DNA of 15,979 nucleotides from an uncultured Prevotella sp. (lineage in GTDB: Bacteria; Bacteroidota; Bacteroidia; Bacteroidales; Bacteroidaceae), in assembly GCA_945827565.1 (NCBI GenBank), contig CALZNR010000004.1, positions 1 through 15,979 of the forward strand, read 5' to 3'. A model generated the notes under the pieces. It made no database searches and was not told the origin of the DNA. It worked only from the letters and a program-made list of their open reading frames with translations. Positions 1 through 8,184 of the stretch are shown here, piece by piece. The position numbers and the translations under genes are program-made. Numbering within the stretch: position 1 is the stretch's first letter; the number at the start of each line of letters is the position of its first letter.

Positions 1-51
1 GAGTCTATATTGTTCCATCTGAATTCTGTCGTTTATCTTAAAAACGTACAA

Positions 52-89
52 AAAATCGTCTTATTGTGTTAGATAATCCACACGATTTT
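52..89. terminator. Possible weak terminator hairpin at the end of the polysaccharide cluster
   Basis: An 8-base inverted repeat (AAAATCGT at 52-59, ACGATTTT at 82-89) encloses a 22-base loop. Read on the minus strand it follows the stop codon of the last glycosyltransferase by about 17 bases and ends in a run of six T, as a terminator would. The stem is AT-rich and the loop long, so it is a weak candidate. It could also serve a convergent plus-strand gene to the left, of which only an unverifiable tail would be in the window. Confidence 0.3.
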
Positions 90-106
90 GCAAGTGACCC
101 TAATCT

Positions 107-1294
107 TTACTTGACACCATGGGAGGTATGGGTGAAGTCCTTGTTGTGTCGGTCAATTTTCAACATTCCAAGAATCATCCCGTAACACAACACAGGAAAC
201 GATAATACAGCATGAAAAAGTTGTCTTGTCTTGTATTGTGAAGGGATTACTATCCACAGACTAAACATCAAAAGAATTAAAACAATCCACCACTTGATGC
301 TACATGTGATACAACAGAAGCTTGATACGACACATCCTACAAGACAAATAAGCAACAACAAACTGCGAGGAATCAGCAACTGTTGAAGGGTTTTATCTAT
401 GAGTCCTATATTCTTATAGATGATGCTCTGAGGCAATTCCTTGATTCCAGAAAGAAGACATTGTACCTGTGCCGTTATCCAGCGACTGCGTTGTTTATGA
501 AAGACTTCGCTGTTCGACACTTTTTCATCATATACGGCAATGTGCTCCGCAAATAGGATATGATAATTCTGTTTAAGCAACAACAATTCCAGTTCCTTGT
601 CTTCGCCTGCTGTTTCAAGCAGATGAACAGCTTCAGAAAACCATTGATATGGAAAGCACATGCCAGATCCGATGAGTGCAGCTGGAAGTCCCACAGAATT
701 ATGCCCAGAACGAAACACGGCATTGTTTATTTCTTCACTGATGGCATCAAGTAGAGCGACGGGTGTTTGATGGTTCTTTGCCTGACGATGGCATTGTACT
801 ACGCTCTTCTCTGACATGTTAGTACAGATATCGCATAATTGGCCAAGAAAGGTTGGTTCAACAATATTATCTGCATCTAACACAAGCACATACTGCGCCT
901 TATATGTGTTTCTTTGAATGGCATATTGCAGAGCTTTTGCTTTCGAACTGTTTTGAAACCGAGGAATCAGCAATGTATCAACATGTTCAGACAACCATTG
1001 GTTGGTTGATAATTGTTGGTGATCAGAAATAACCGTAACGTGAAATTGGTTGCGTGGGTACTGCAACTGTAACATATTCTGCACAGTCTGACAAATTACA
1101 GCATCTTCCGCATACGCAGGTATCAGTATCAGAAAATCTATTTCCTGTTTTCCTTTATCATGAAATGCGCTGCTATTAGTTGGCTTCGATTTATACAACC
1201 GTGAAGCAAATGCAAAGAAAACAACATATAAAGCAGACAATGCAACGCTCATCCAAATTAAGAAATCAAAGACTGCAATGAAGTGATATATCAT
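107..1294 (-). CDS. Membrane GT2 glycosyltransferase, processive-type, paralogue 1
   Basis: This 395-residue protein is a family 2 glycosyltransferase anchored in the inner membrane, expected to add sugars from nucleotide donors to the growing polysaccharide. One hydrophobic helix lies at about residues 8-30. The GT-A catalytic domain follows, with DAD at 140-142 (donor and metal binding), GED at 230-232 (likely catalytic base region) and QRSRW at 268-272. The last matches the QxxRW motif of processive synthases such as cellulose and hyaluronan synthases. Two or three hydrophobic segments lie at about 310-380. It is a clear paralogue of the neighbouring gene at 1342-2496: both share EEINN-VFR-GH and GSGM blocks. 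It is the last gene of the cluster, 47 bases after its paralogue. The sugar and linkage cannot be read from sequence. The QxxRW motif alone does not prove processivity. Confidence 0.85.
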   Translation of the reverse strand: MIYHFIAVFDFLIWMSVALSALYVVFFAFASRLYKSKPTNSSAFHDKGKQEIDFLILIPAYAEDAVICQTVQNMLQLQYPRNQFHVTVISDHQQLSTNQWLSEHVDTLLIPRFQNSSKAKALQYAIQRNTYKAQYVLVLDADNIVEPTFLGQLCDICTNMSEKSVVQCHRQAKNHQTPVALLDAISEEINNAVFRSGHNSVGLPAALIGSGMCFPYQWFSEAVHLLETAGEDKELELLLLKQNYHILFAEHIAVYDEKVSNSEVFHKQRSRWITAQVQCLLSGIKELPQSIIYKNIGLIDKTLQQLLIPRSLLLLICLVGCVVSSFCCITCSIKWWIVLILLMFSLWIVIPSQYKTRQLFHAVLSFPVLCYGMILGMLKIDRHNKDFTHTSHGVK

Positions 1295-1341
1295 AGATGG
1301 TCATTCATAAGAAGAAACACACAAGCAATAGAATGTAGAAA

Positions 1342-2496
1342 TCAGTTAAGATGTTTTTTAAACCAAACAGAGTGTATATGTCGGTAGATTGAAGTTAAGA
1401 AGACTCGTGGAGTCTGCAACATCATCTTATTCCAATTCTGATCTATGAGATAATCTGGTGTGGCAAGAGCAAAAATAAAACAGATGAATGAAGCCAATAT
1501 CCACCACTTGACAGCCATGGAGAAATAGATGAATGGCAGGATGATGCTCATCAGTAAGATAACGGTCATCATAAGAGTACGAGGAGTCAAAAGCCACTGA
1601 ATCACCTTATCTATAAAGTTATATTTCTTGTTTATGATAGCAAAAGGAACAAACCTCAGATTATGCAATATCGTACGAAATTGGCTTTTATTCCACCTGT
1701 CCTGCTGAAAATTTAAGGATTTGGTAGAAAAATTATTTTCATAGAAGACAAGAATGGAATCAAAATAATCGATATAGATGCTGTCACGCAACAATAATGC
1801 TTCCAACTCCTTATCCTCACATTTACCACGGGTGAGCACAATGTTTTTTTTAAACCATTCGAAATCTAAAGCCATGCCACTACCAGAAAGAGCAGAAGAC
1901 AATCCTAAAGTGATGTGACCACGACGGAAAACTGAGTTATTTATTTCTTCAAAGATTGCCCCTAATGCAATAGAGGGTGTGTTCCTGTCTTTGCAAACCC
2001 TGTGTACTTGAATAGCTTTAGTTCCCGATGTTTCATAAGCATCATTCAACTGGGACAAAAATTCAGGTAATACCACATTGTCAGCATCTAAAACCACAGC
2101 TACATCATAGATTTTAAATTGTGGCAGATTGTTCACTGCATATATAAGAGAGTTTGACTTGGAACTATGATCAAAGTTGGGGGTTAACAATGTGATGGGA
2201 TATTGAGCCAAGTGGAAATTAGTCATTTCATTTTGATGATCGGATATTACCACAACATCGAATAATCTTTGTGGGTAAGTTTGTCCCAAAATTGCTCGTA
2301 CAGTGGGTAAGATGGTGGCATCACTACGATAAGAAGGGATAAAAACTATAAATCTGTTTTGTCTCTTACTTGCAGGTATGTGAGGATGATTAGAGAATAA
2401 AGAAGCAATGGAAAAGACGGTGAAATACATCACCGTAAGCAATATCGGGATGAACAATACCCAATCAAGGATGGAAAGAAGGAGCCAAAAATCCAT
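1342..2496 (-). CDS. Membrane GT2 glycosyltransferase, processive-type, paralogue 2
   Basis: This 384-residue inner-membrane family 2 glycosyltransferase has the same layout as its downstream neighbour. A hydrophobic helix lies at about 5-33. The GT-A domain carries DAD at 137-139, CEDKELE at 226-232 and QQDRW (QxxRW type) at 264-268. Hydrophobic segments follow at about 303-347. The block EEINNSVFRRGH at 183-194 is nearly the same in the paralogue. The ATG at 2496 opens directly into the N-terminal membrane helix, and a Bacteroidales-type -7 element lies 55 bases upstream, so this gene and the next one can be transcribed separately from the rest of the cluster. Donor sugar and acceptor are unknown. 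The polysaccharide role is inferred from the fold and the neighbours. Confidence 0.85.
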   Translation of the reverse strand: MDFWLLLSILDWVLFIPILLTVMYFTVFSIASLFSNHPHIPASKRQNRFIVFIPSYRSDATILPTVRAILGQTYPQRLFDVVVISDHQNEMTNFHLAQYPITLLTPNFDHSSKSNSLIYAVNNLPQFKIYDVAVVLDADNVVLPEFLSQLNDAYETSGTKAIQVHRVCKDRNTPSIALGAIFEEINNSVFRRGHITLGLSSALSGSGMALDFEWFKKNIVLTRGKCEDKELEALLLRDSIYIDYFDSILVFYENNFSTKSLNFQQDRWNKSQFRTILHNLRFVPFAIINKKYNFIDKVIQWLLTPRTLMMTVILLMSIILPFIYFSMAVKWWILASFICFIFALATPDYLIDQNWNKMMLQTPRVFLTSIYRHIHSVWFKKHLN

Positions 2497-2550
2497 GTCA
2501 CAATTTTAAATCCATGCAAACAATAACCTCTTTCTAAACAGGCTATGCTG

Positions 2551-2558
2551 CAAAGTTA
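2551..2558 (-). promoter_or_regulatory. Bacteroidales -7 promoter element before the two paralogous glycosyltransferases
   Basis: The minus strand reads TAACTTTG, an exact match to the Bacteroidales consensus TAnnTTTG, in the 104-base gap between two cluster genes and 55 bases before the start at 2496. No TTTG -33 box is visible at the usual distance of about 19 bases, but -33 boxes are often poorly conserved in this order. This would be an internal promoter. Confidence 0.5.
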
Positions 2559-2600
2559 CTAAAAAAAAGAAACAATACGGTTTTCCTGCTGATTTAATTA

Positions 2601-3500
2601 TTACTTTTTCATTTGAAAGTAATTGCCAACAAAGATATCACCAATTGCCATATATACATACCTCAGATGCACAAATCTACGTTGACACAGCAACTGAATT
2701 GATAATCTTGGAATAACCACTGCCAATAAAAACAGACACGTGGCGAGATGGAATATGAAAGAACTATTACGCTTGGAAAATAAAAAACGATTGCGTGTTA
2801 TGTAATATAGCTTCAACGGACTGTCAGAACCGGTACTCTGACTCTCTTTATGAAAGACAACAGATGTAGGAAAAAACAATAGCCTATAGCCTTGACGCCT
2901 TATGGAAACAGACCAATCCAGTTCTTCATAATACAAGAAATAACATTCGGGCATCAGTCCAGATTGCTCAATAACATCTCTTCTTACAAGCATCGCCGCA
3001 CCATGAAGATACGGGGTGTCATGCTCATGCAGATACGGAGAAAGTTCTGTTTCACCATAGCCAATGGCATGATTACGCAAGGTAATGCGAGAAAGTTTTG
3101 TATAACCCGCATATTGAATGGCATGAGGATACTGATAAAATTGGATCAAAGGACTTAAACCGCCAACGCTTTCGTCTCTATCCATCCGATTAATCATTGA
3201 ACGAAGATTGCACTGAGAAAGGATTGTGTCATTATTGACGAAAAAAATATACTTTCCCTGGGCCTTTGAAATACCGACATTGTTACCACCAGCAAAGCCA
3301 AGATTATTGTGTGTGGAATAGACCTCAATCCATGGAAAATGGGATTGAATAACTGATCCTTCATCCTCTGATGAACCATTATCAACCACTATTACCTGAG
3401 CAGATATGTCGCCAAGAGAAAGAGAAGAAAGCATCTGGCATGTATCTTCTAAACCATTATAGTTAATGGTGATTATGGATAGTTCACACTCTTGATTCAC
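2601..3500 (-). CDS. GT2 glycosyltransferase, rhamnosyltransferase (WbbL)-like
   Basis: This 299-residue family 2 glycosyltransferase resembles the WbbL/rhamnosyltransferase branch. Visible motifs are NNLGFAGGN at 65-73, the metal-binding NND at 89-91 in place of DXD, HGAAM at 166-170 and EELDW at 192-196. The GFAGGNN and HGA-M(F/L)V blocks are typical of this branch. The catalytic part is soluble, and a hydrophobic stretch at about 246-270 probably attaches it to the membrane. It should add a single sugar to the lipid-linked repeat unit. The start overlaps the end of the polymerase-like gene by 17 bases, which points to co-transcription and likely translational coupling. Rhamnose specificity is only a family-level guess, since related enzymes use other sugars. 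Confidence 0.85.
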   Translation of the reverse strand: MNQECELSIITINYNGLEDTCQMLSSLSLGDISAQVIVVDNGSSEDEGSVIQSHFPWIEVYSTHNNLGFAGGNNVGISKAQGKYIFFVNNDTILSQCNLRSMINRMDRDESVGGLSPLIQFYQYPHAIQYAGYTKLSRITLRNHAIGYGETELSPYLHEHDTPYLHGAAMLVRRDVIEQSGLMPECYFLYYEELDWSVSIRRQGYRLLFFPTSVVFHKESQSTGSDSPLKLYYITRNRFLFSKRNSSFIFHLATCLFLLAVVIPRLSIQLLCQRRFVHLRYVYMAIGDIFVGNYFQMKK

Positions 3501-5010
3501 GTTTTTTCCTCAATTTTAGTTCTCGTATTTCTTGCTCTTTTTCTATCCTCTTTTGCTCTTCAGCAGAAAAGTCTTTTTCCATGTAGGGTAGGTTGTAAAC
3601 AATAGCAAGGCCACCATAGAACAATAAAACATTAGGAAACTGGCAGAGTATTTGGTTGCCATAGCCTCCCAACTGAATGGAAACAAATGCACAACATATA
3701 CCAGCACCTATGCCCTGTAAGGCCTTGTTCTTGAGCCTGAAGAACACAATATAACAGGCACCAAGAATCATTATAATGTTACAAATTACAAATACAGTGA
3801 TGCCAATATACCCTGTATGAACCCAAATATACACATATTCAGAATCAGGTGGAATAGTGGACAACTTCCTATATTTGTTATTAGCGGGCACGTTGCTATA
3901 ATCCAATCCCACTCCAATTCCCCACGGAGCATCTTTGATGTATTTTCTGATTGCTTCCTTGTTGATATCTCGAACACCTGCAGATGCATCATTCTTATCA
4001 AATGCCGTTCTCATTCGGCGTATCATACTGTTGCCATTACCTATTTTGGTAAATGCTAAAAGTGCTATCAAGGTTCCAAATACAAGGATGACAGGAATAG
4101 CAATCTTAATGGACTTAGACAAGAATATATATGCCATAAAACCAACAATCATACAGAAAATGGCAGTACGTGTTCCAGATGTAAACATGGACCACGTACA
4201 GGCGAGGGCAGTGATGAGAAAGAATATCCTATCTTTACGAATCCGAGAGGTTAAAGCAACGATGTAAAAAAGTACAGATGTCGCCGCCATATTACATCCG
4301 TAATTTGCAGCATCACTAAACACCGAAAAATATCTGATAATTCCATTTACCATGTGGGTACGTGCTCCGTACGACATTAACCAAGATCTTTCTGAAGCCG
4401 TAAAACCAATATATTTCTGTTGCCATGCCCAATACACAGAAATCAACGAAAGCACAGCCCATACTTTCAGTAAACGATATAACTGTTTGGGGGAAGATAT
4501 ATAAATAACACAAATGAGATAAGCATAAACTAATTGGAAACACATCAAACGAGCACCTGTGTACCAAGTCCCAATATTAAAACCCAAACCACAGGTATCG
4601 TTGAACATTTGGATGGTGCAAAGAGTCATCCAAATGAGCATACCAATAAACATTGGGTTAATAAACTTCGCACGCAAAAACAAACGAGCATCAATAATGG
4701 CTATGAGCAGTGCCAAAATCTGCAAAATTTCACTGACACCTGACATAGGCAACGGATTAAAGCCATGCCTGGTCAGACATTGAAGAAAATAATTGGCCAC
4801 AAACAATGTCCAGAAAGTGAACATGTGATATGTAAATGCCAAATATACAAATACAACCAGCAAAGGCGACAGGCAAATTGCCATTACCAAGGGAAGTTGC
4901 AGACAATATATCTCATAGAGTGCCGCTACAAAGAAAAGCAACAGCAACAATGTTCGACCAATACCAACTTCACTATATAGACTGTATCTCTTTGCTGAAG
5001 CGTTGTTCAT
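3484..5010 (-). CDS. Wzy/O-antigen ligase-family polymerase
   Basis: This 508-residue polytopic membrane protein has ten or more hydrophobic segments. It carries the pattern of the O-antigen ligase/polymerase (Wzy_C) family: a GTR at 279-281 after a membrane helix, followed by a large periplasmic loop at about 322-395 with many charged residues, then WVHTGYIG at 396-403, where this family keeps a histidine. Its expected job is to polymerise lipid-linked repeat units on the outer face of the inner membrane. Its start overlaps the stop of the Wzz-like gene by one base (TGATG), a strong sign of translational coupling and consistent with Wzy and Wzz working together. The C-terminal tail at about 478-508 is very rich in Glu, Lys and Arg and looks like a charged helix. 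A ligase role is possible, but the capsule context favours polymerase. Confidence 0.8.
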   Translation of the reverse strand: MNNASAKRYSLYSEVGIGRTLLLLLFFVAALYEIYCLQLPLVMAICLSPLLVVFVYLAFTYHMFTFWTLFVANYFLQCLTRHGFNPLPMSGVSEILQILALLIAIIDARLFLRAKFINPMFIGMLIWMTLCTIQMFNDTCGLGFNIGTWYTGARLMCFQLVYAYLICVIYISSPKQLYRLLKVWAVLSLISVYWAWQQKYIGFTASERSWLMSYGARTHMVNGIIRYFSVFSDAANYGCNMAATSVLFYIVALTSRIRKDRIFFLITALACTWSMFTSGTRTAIFCMIVGFMAYIFLSKSIKIAIPVILVFGTLIALLAFTKIGNGNSMIRRMRTAFDKNDASAGVRDINKEAIRKYIKDAPWGIGVGLDYSNVPANNKYRKLSTIPPDSEYVYIWVHTGYIGITVFVICNIIMILGACYIVFFRLKNKALQGIGAGICCAFVSIQLGGYGNQILCQFPNVLLFYGGLAIVYNLPYMEKDFSAEEQKRIEKEQEIRELKLRKKRESRV

Positions 5011-7187
5011 CAGTTTGCATGATTGTTTTCTTGTGCAGTCAAACCCAATTGTGAAATACGATACACGAAATTATTGAACTTGGTATATGGCGGCAACTGC
5101 CCAACAAACTCTTCTACGGCATAGCGACTTGCTTCCGTTAGATACATATACAGTGTATCTTTATTCTCCAATTGAGAAATCACTTCCTTCAGTGCTTTCT
5201 GATCAATATCTTTCCAGGTTCGATTTGCTCGTGTCACCATCAAATTCACCGTTCCTAAATTAAGCAACGAAGAAGCAATTGAATTGTCATTTAGATTGGG
5301 GTATTCAATAATCACAATTTCATCGGGCATAATATCTGCATACAAGTCCTTGATATCGTTGGCCATCAAATACTTGCTGTCTTCAGCCAAGAAGTCCTCA
5401 TCATAAGTCAGACGACGTACTTGTAAACCTATTGAAATCCAATAATTTTCAAGTTCTTGCGCCAAATAACTCTTACCGTTTGCAGCATCAGTAGATAACA
5501 AATTCAGCACATTCTGCTGACCTGTTTTAAATTTAGGAAGCAATACTTTGCTTAATTGCCTCAACGCCATATCACCGATTACTTTGTTGTATCTGCGATA
5601 ACGTAAGGTGCTGTCTTTGGGATAACATCCTAACACAGGGATATTGGTAATTCTTTCTGAGCGCATACGATCACGTAGGGTTCTGTCAAGAAGCTCAATA
5701 ACCATGAAATAGATAGCGGTAAGGAAAAATGTTGCCATAAAAGAGCCCAACAAAATCATCAAACGATTGGTGGGTTGTGCGTTCAACGGGAACATTGGAG
5801 GATTTAGAACCTTCAATGTCGCTGTAGTCATCTGAAGATTTCTTTGGCGTAAACGGGCACTGTTCAAAGCCTTCAGCATCTCCATATAGTTGCCTTCAAT
5901 GAAACCAATATGTCTGTCCTTACGGGCAACAGTAGCTCCGATAGGAGAATAGTAAAGAACCTGTTCGTCCAATTTCTGACGCATCACGTCTTTTGCAACC
6001 ATCTGAGCCTTTGTCTTCTCAAACAACAATACTTGCTCAAGCCATCTTTCTATCATATCATTGGCCTTCACTCCAGTTTCTGCACTGGTAGAACCAGATT
6101 CAATGTCTTTTGTAAGTTGTTTTACATTTACCGTGGCTGTTTGCAGTTGTTTTTTGGCTTTAGCTAGTTCTTCTTGAGATTCTGCAAGATTACCACCTCC
6201 TTCGCTGCTCATCAACTGCAGATTAGAAATACGGGACTGAATTCTTGAAATATCCCTCACTTGATTTGTAAACTCCTGATTGGCACGTATAATCTTCGCC
6301 CTATTCCCCAATTGACGCTCCAAATAGTCCAATAAAGCCTTGGTTGTTGTATAGTCAAGAAGTAACTGATTATCAAAAGTTTGCTGCTGTGCATCTAACT
6401 CTGCAAGCTGCTCGGTTTGAGCACCATAGTTGATTATCTTCTTAGAAACATTATATTTAATCAAGTCGTCTTCTGCGCTTGTAAGAATACGATACAGGCG
6501 TGCTACTTCCCTCTCAAAAAATTTTATGACATTGTTGGTTTCGCCAAAGCGAAGCTGTTGATATTGGCGAGCAAATACATCATTCAAGATGTCAAGTGTA
6601 TTGTATGCAATACCTGCATCATTAGCAGAATATCCAATATCTATAATATCACTGTTGTTCAACTGCATCACCTTGAGTCTGGATGTGATGCTGTTGATGC
6701 TGAAATAAGGATGATAGTTGAGTAAGCCAAATACGTAATTGCTCATAGAAGGCTTTTCGTACGCCTTGAGATTAGCGTAAGTAGTTGATTCACTATTCTT
6801 GTTTATCAGAGCCTTAACATCAGTTGGCACCGTTTGATATAATGTTCGGAAATGTTCTGCGGAGATGTAGTTGTTATCTTTTGACGGGTTCCCGTACATC
6901 ATACATCGAGCAAACAAGCGTAACGAGACCTCCTTGATGGTGTTTTCTGTTGTTATCATTAACATCAAATTTTTGATGTTAATCTGCGAATTACCACCAG
7001 CAGAACCACTACCACCTTCTATATTGTAACCAGTAATCATACCAGTATATATGGTGGAGTTCGTATCATAAACTCTGTCCAAATTACGTGTCGCAAACCA
7101 TGCAACAATCAAGGATATCAGTGGTAAACCTGCTAAAAACCAGCGTATTCGGTACAAGAATCTGACTAAGTATCTGAATGTGTCCAT
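5010..7187 (-). CDS. Wzz/GumC-type chain-length determinant with degenerate BY-kinase-like C-terminus
   Basis: This 725-residue protein has the layout of a polysaccharide co-polymerase fused to a tyrosine-kinase-like domain. A membrane helix lies at about 14-32. A long periplasmic part follows, largely coiled-coil at about 220-450, then a proline-rich NPPMFPLNAQPTN at 462-474 of the Wzz/GumC kind, and the second membrane helix at about 475-497. The cytoplasmic region at about 555-690 aligns with the ATPase core of BY-kinases but is degraded. The Walker A position reads STDAANGKS (565-573), keeping GKS but lacking the leading glycine. A Walker A'-like YDED is at 595-598, and the Walker B site reads IIEYP (626-630), with Glu where Asp is expected. 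There is no C-terminal tyrosine cluster. The chain-length/export role is well supported by domain order and neighbours. Kinase activity is doubtful. Confidence 0.85.
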   Translation of the reverse strand: MDTFRYLVRFLYRIRWFLAGLPLISLIVAWFATRNLDRVYDTNSTIYTGMITGYNIEGGSGSAGGNSQINIKNLMLMITTENTIKEVSLRLFARCMMYGNPSKDNNYISAEHFRTLYQTVPTDVKALINKNSESTTYANLKAYEKPSMSNYVFGLLNYHPYFSINSITSRLKVMQLNNSDIIDIGYSANDAGIAYNTLDILNDVFARQYQQLRFGETNNVIKFFEREVARLYRILTSAEDDLIKYNVSKKIINYGAQTEQLAELDAQQQTFDNQLLLDYTTTKALLDYLERQLGNRAKIIRANQEFTNQVRDISRIQSRISNLQLMSSEGGGNLAESQEELAKAKKQLQTATVNVKQLTKDIESGSTSAETGVKANDMIERWLEQVLLFEKTKAQMVAKDVMRQKLDEQVLYYSPIGATVARKDRHIGFIEGNYMEMLKALNSARLRQRNLQMTTATLKVLNPPMFPLNAQPTNRLMILLGSFMATFFLTAIYFMVIELLDRTLRDRMRSERITNIPVLGCYPKDSTLRYRRYNKVIGDMALRQLSKVLLPKFKTGQQNVLNLLSTDAANGKSYLAQELENYWISIGLQVRRLTYDEDFLAEDSKYLMANDIKDLYADIMPDEIVIIEYPNLNDNSIASSLLNLGTVNLMVTRANRTWKDIDQKALKEVISQLENKDTLYMYLTEASRYAVEEFVGQLPPYTKFNNFVYRISQLGLTAQENNHAN

Positions 7188-7239
7188 GTCTTTTATCTTC
7201 TTTATTTTTAATACATGTGTATTCTACTCCTCCAACAGT

Positions 7240-8157
7240 TTATTTCTTTTCCAATTTCTTTAACTGTTTTATCCTTTTATCTTCATCTTCAATGCTTTTC
7301 TTGATATCAGCTTCAATCCGTTTATTCTCCTTCAAACGTTGTCGTTTAGTAAGTTGTGTCTGATTGTCTAACGTTATATCAGTAGTTGTGTTAGTGATAA
7401 TCGGAGTATGAGTTAAAATTTCAAGAGTAATAATGTCTGTTGTTATTGTAGTCTGCAAGTTCTGATAAACGGAAACTGCACCCTGTTCGTACTGTTTTGT
7501 AACAGCAAATTCTTCTATTGACATATTTCCATTATGAAACTGTTCTTGGGTCAATGTTCCTGCCCCCATATACACTGCTGCATTCTCACTTGCCGTTTTT
7601 AATGCCACCAAATTATTGGTTATTTTTACGTAAAGTGAGGCAATCTGCAACTTCAATTGATCATACGCTATATCCTTATCTATCTGAGCCTTGTCAACAA
7701 GTAACTTCTTGCGCCTAACGGAAGCTGACAAATCAAGAAGATCATCCAATGGTACACTCAGCCTAACACCCACATTCCAATAACTCTGTTCTGATCCTTG
7801 AAATTGGTAAATCATCTGATTGTATGTAGAGGAACTATTTCCCCACATGTCCGTTTTACCGTAACTATAACTGGCATAACCAGTGACATACGAAAAGACC
7901 TGTTTTTTTTGTTTCGCAACCTCTGCTTGAGCTATTTCTTGTGCTTTTGCCAAACTCAGGATATTTGGATTCTGCTTTGCATTTTCAAATAGCACCCCTA
8001 ATGGAGGTAATTTGAATGACGAATAGTTAATAGTATTTGCTTCACTCGAATCGAAAAAACCAGCACTTATACTGCTTTCATTAATCTGTGCCTTAACTGA
8101 TTGGAATCCTAATAGGGTAAATGCAGTAGCACATATAAAAGTCTTATATTGAATCAT
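7240..8157 (-). CDS. Short TolC/OEP-like outer-membrane protein
   Basis: This 305-residue protein begins with a signal peptide (about residues 1-23, likely cut after VKA). Residues about 50-250 look like one outer-membrane efflux (TolC/OprM) repeat: a helix at 55-86, two amphipathic strands at about 88-100 and 126-137, then long helices. Typical family members have two such repeats and 400-500 residues, so this one is about half size. The gap to the next gene is only 52 bases and shows no remnant of a second repeat, so it does not look freshly truncated. The tail at about 270-305 is a Lys/Glu-rich charged helix. Its place between the initiating transferase and Wzz suggests it forms or helps form the outer-membrane exit, where Wza stands in other clusters. 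That role is inferred. Confidence 0.7.
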   Translation of the reverse strand: MIQYKTFICATAFTLLGFQSVKAQINESSISAGFFDSSEANTINYSSFKLPPLGVLFENAKQNPNILSLAKAQEIAQAEVAKQKKQVFSYVTGYASYSYGKTDMWGNSSSTYNQMIYQFQGSEQSYWNVGVRLSVPLDDLLDLSASVRRKKLLVDKAQIDKDIAYDQLKLQIASLYVKITNNLVALKTASENAAVYMGAGTLTQEQFHNGNMSIEEFAVTKQYEQGAVSVYQNLQTTITTDIITLEILTHTPIITNTTTDITLDNQTQLTKRQRLKENKRIEADIKKSIEDEDKRIKQLKKLEKK

Positions 8158-8184
8158 TATTTCAAAGAATTGGTTGTTGGATAG

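Noticed and set aside
1..106. Possible gene fragments at the left edge: a plus-strand tail ending at 41, another at 72, and a minus-strand frame with an ATG at 18
   Set aside because: Each is under 25 codons and none has recognisable sequence. None can be chosen over the others.
2600..2623. 8-base stem-loop (ATTACTTT and AAAGTAAT) at the end of the WbbL-like gene as a terminator
   Set aside because: The stem is very AT-rich and no T run follows in the direction of transcription. It could at most be a weak attenuator.
3935..4267. 110-codon plus-strand reading frame
   Set aside because: It lies wholly opposite the Wzy-like gene, whose membrane protein sequence and family motifs are clear. The frame is a shadow.
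7210..7223. AATACA/TGTATT inverted repeat between the OEP-like and Wzz genes
   Set aside because: It is only six pairs with a two-base centre in AT-rich spacer, with no promoter element near it. Chance is the simplest explanation.
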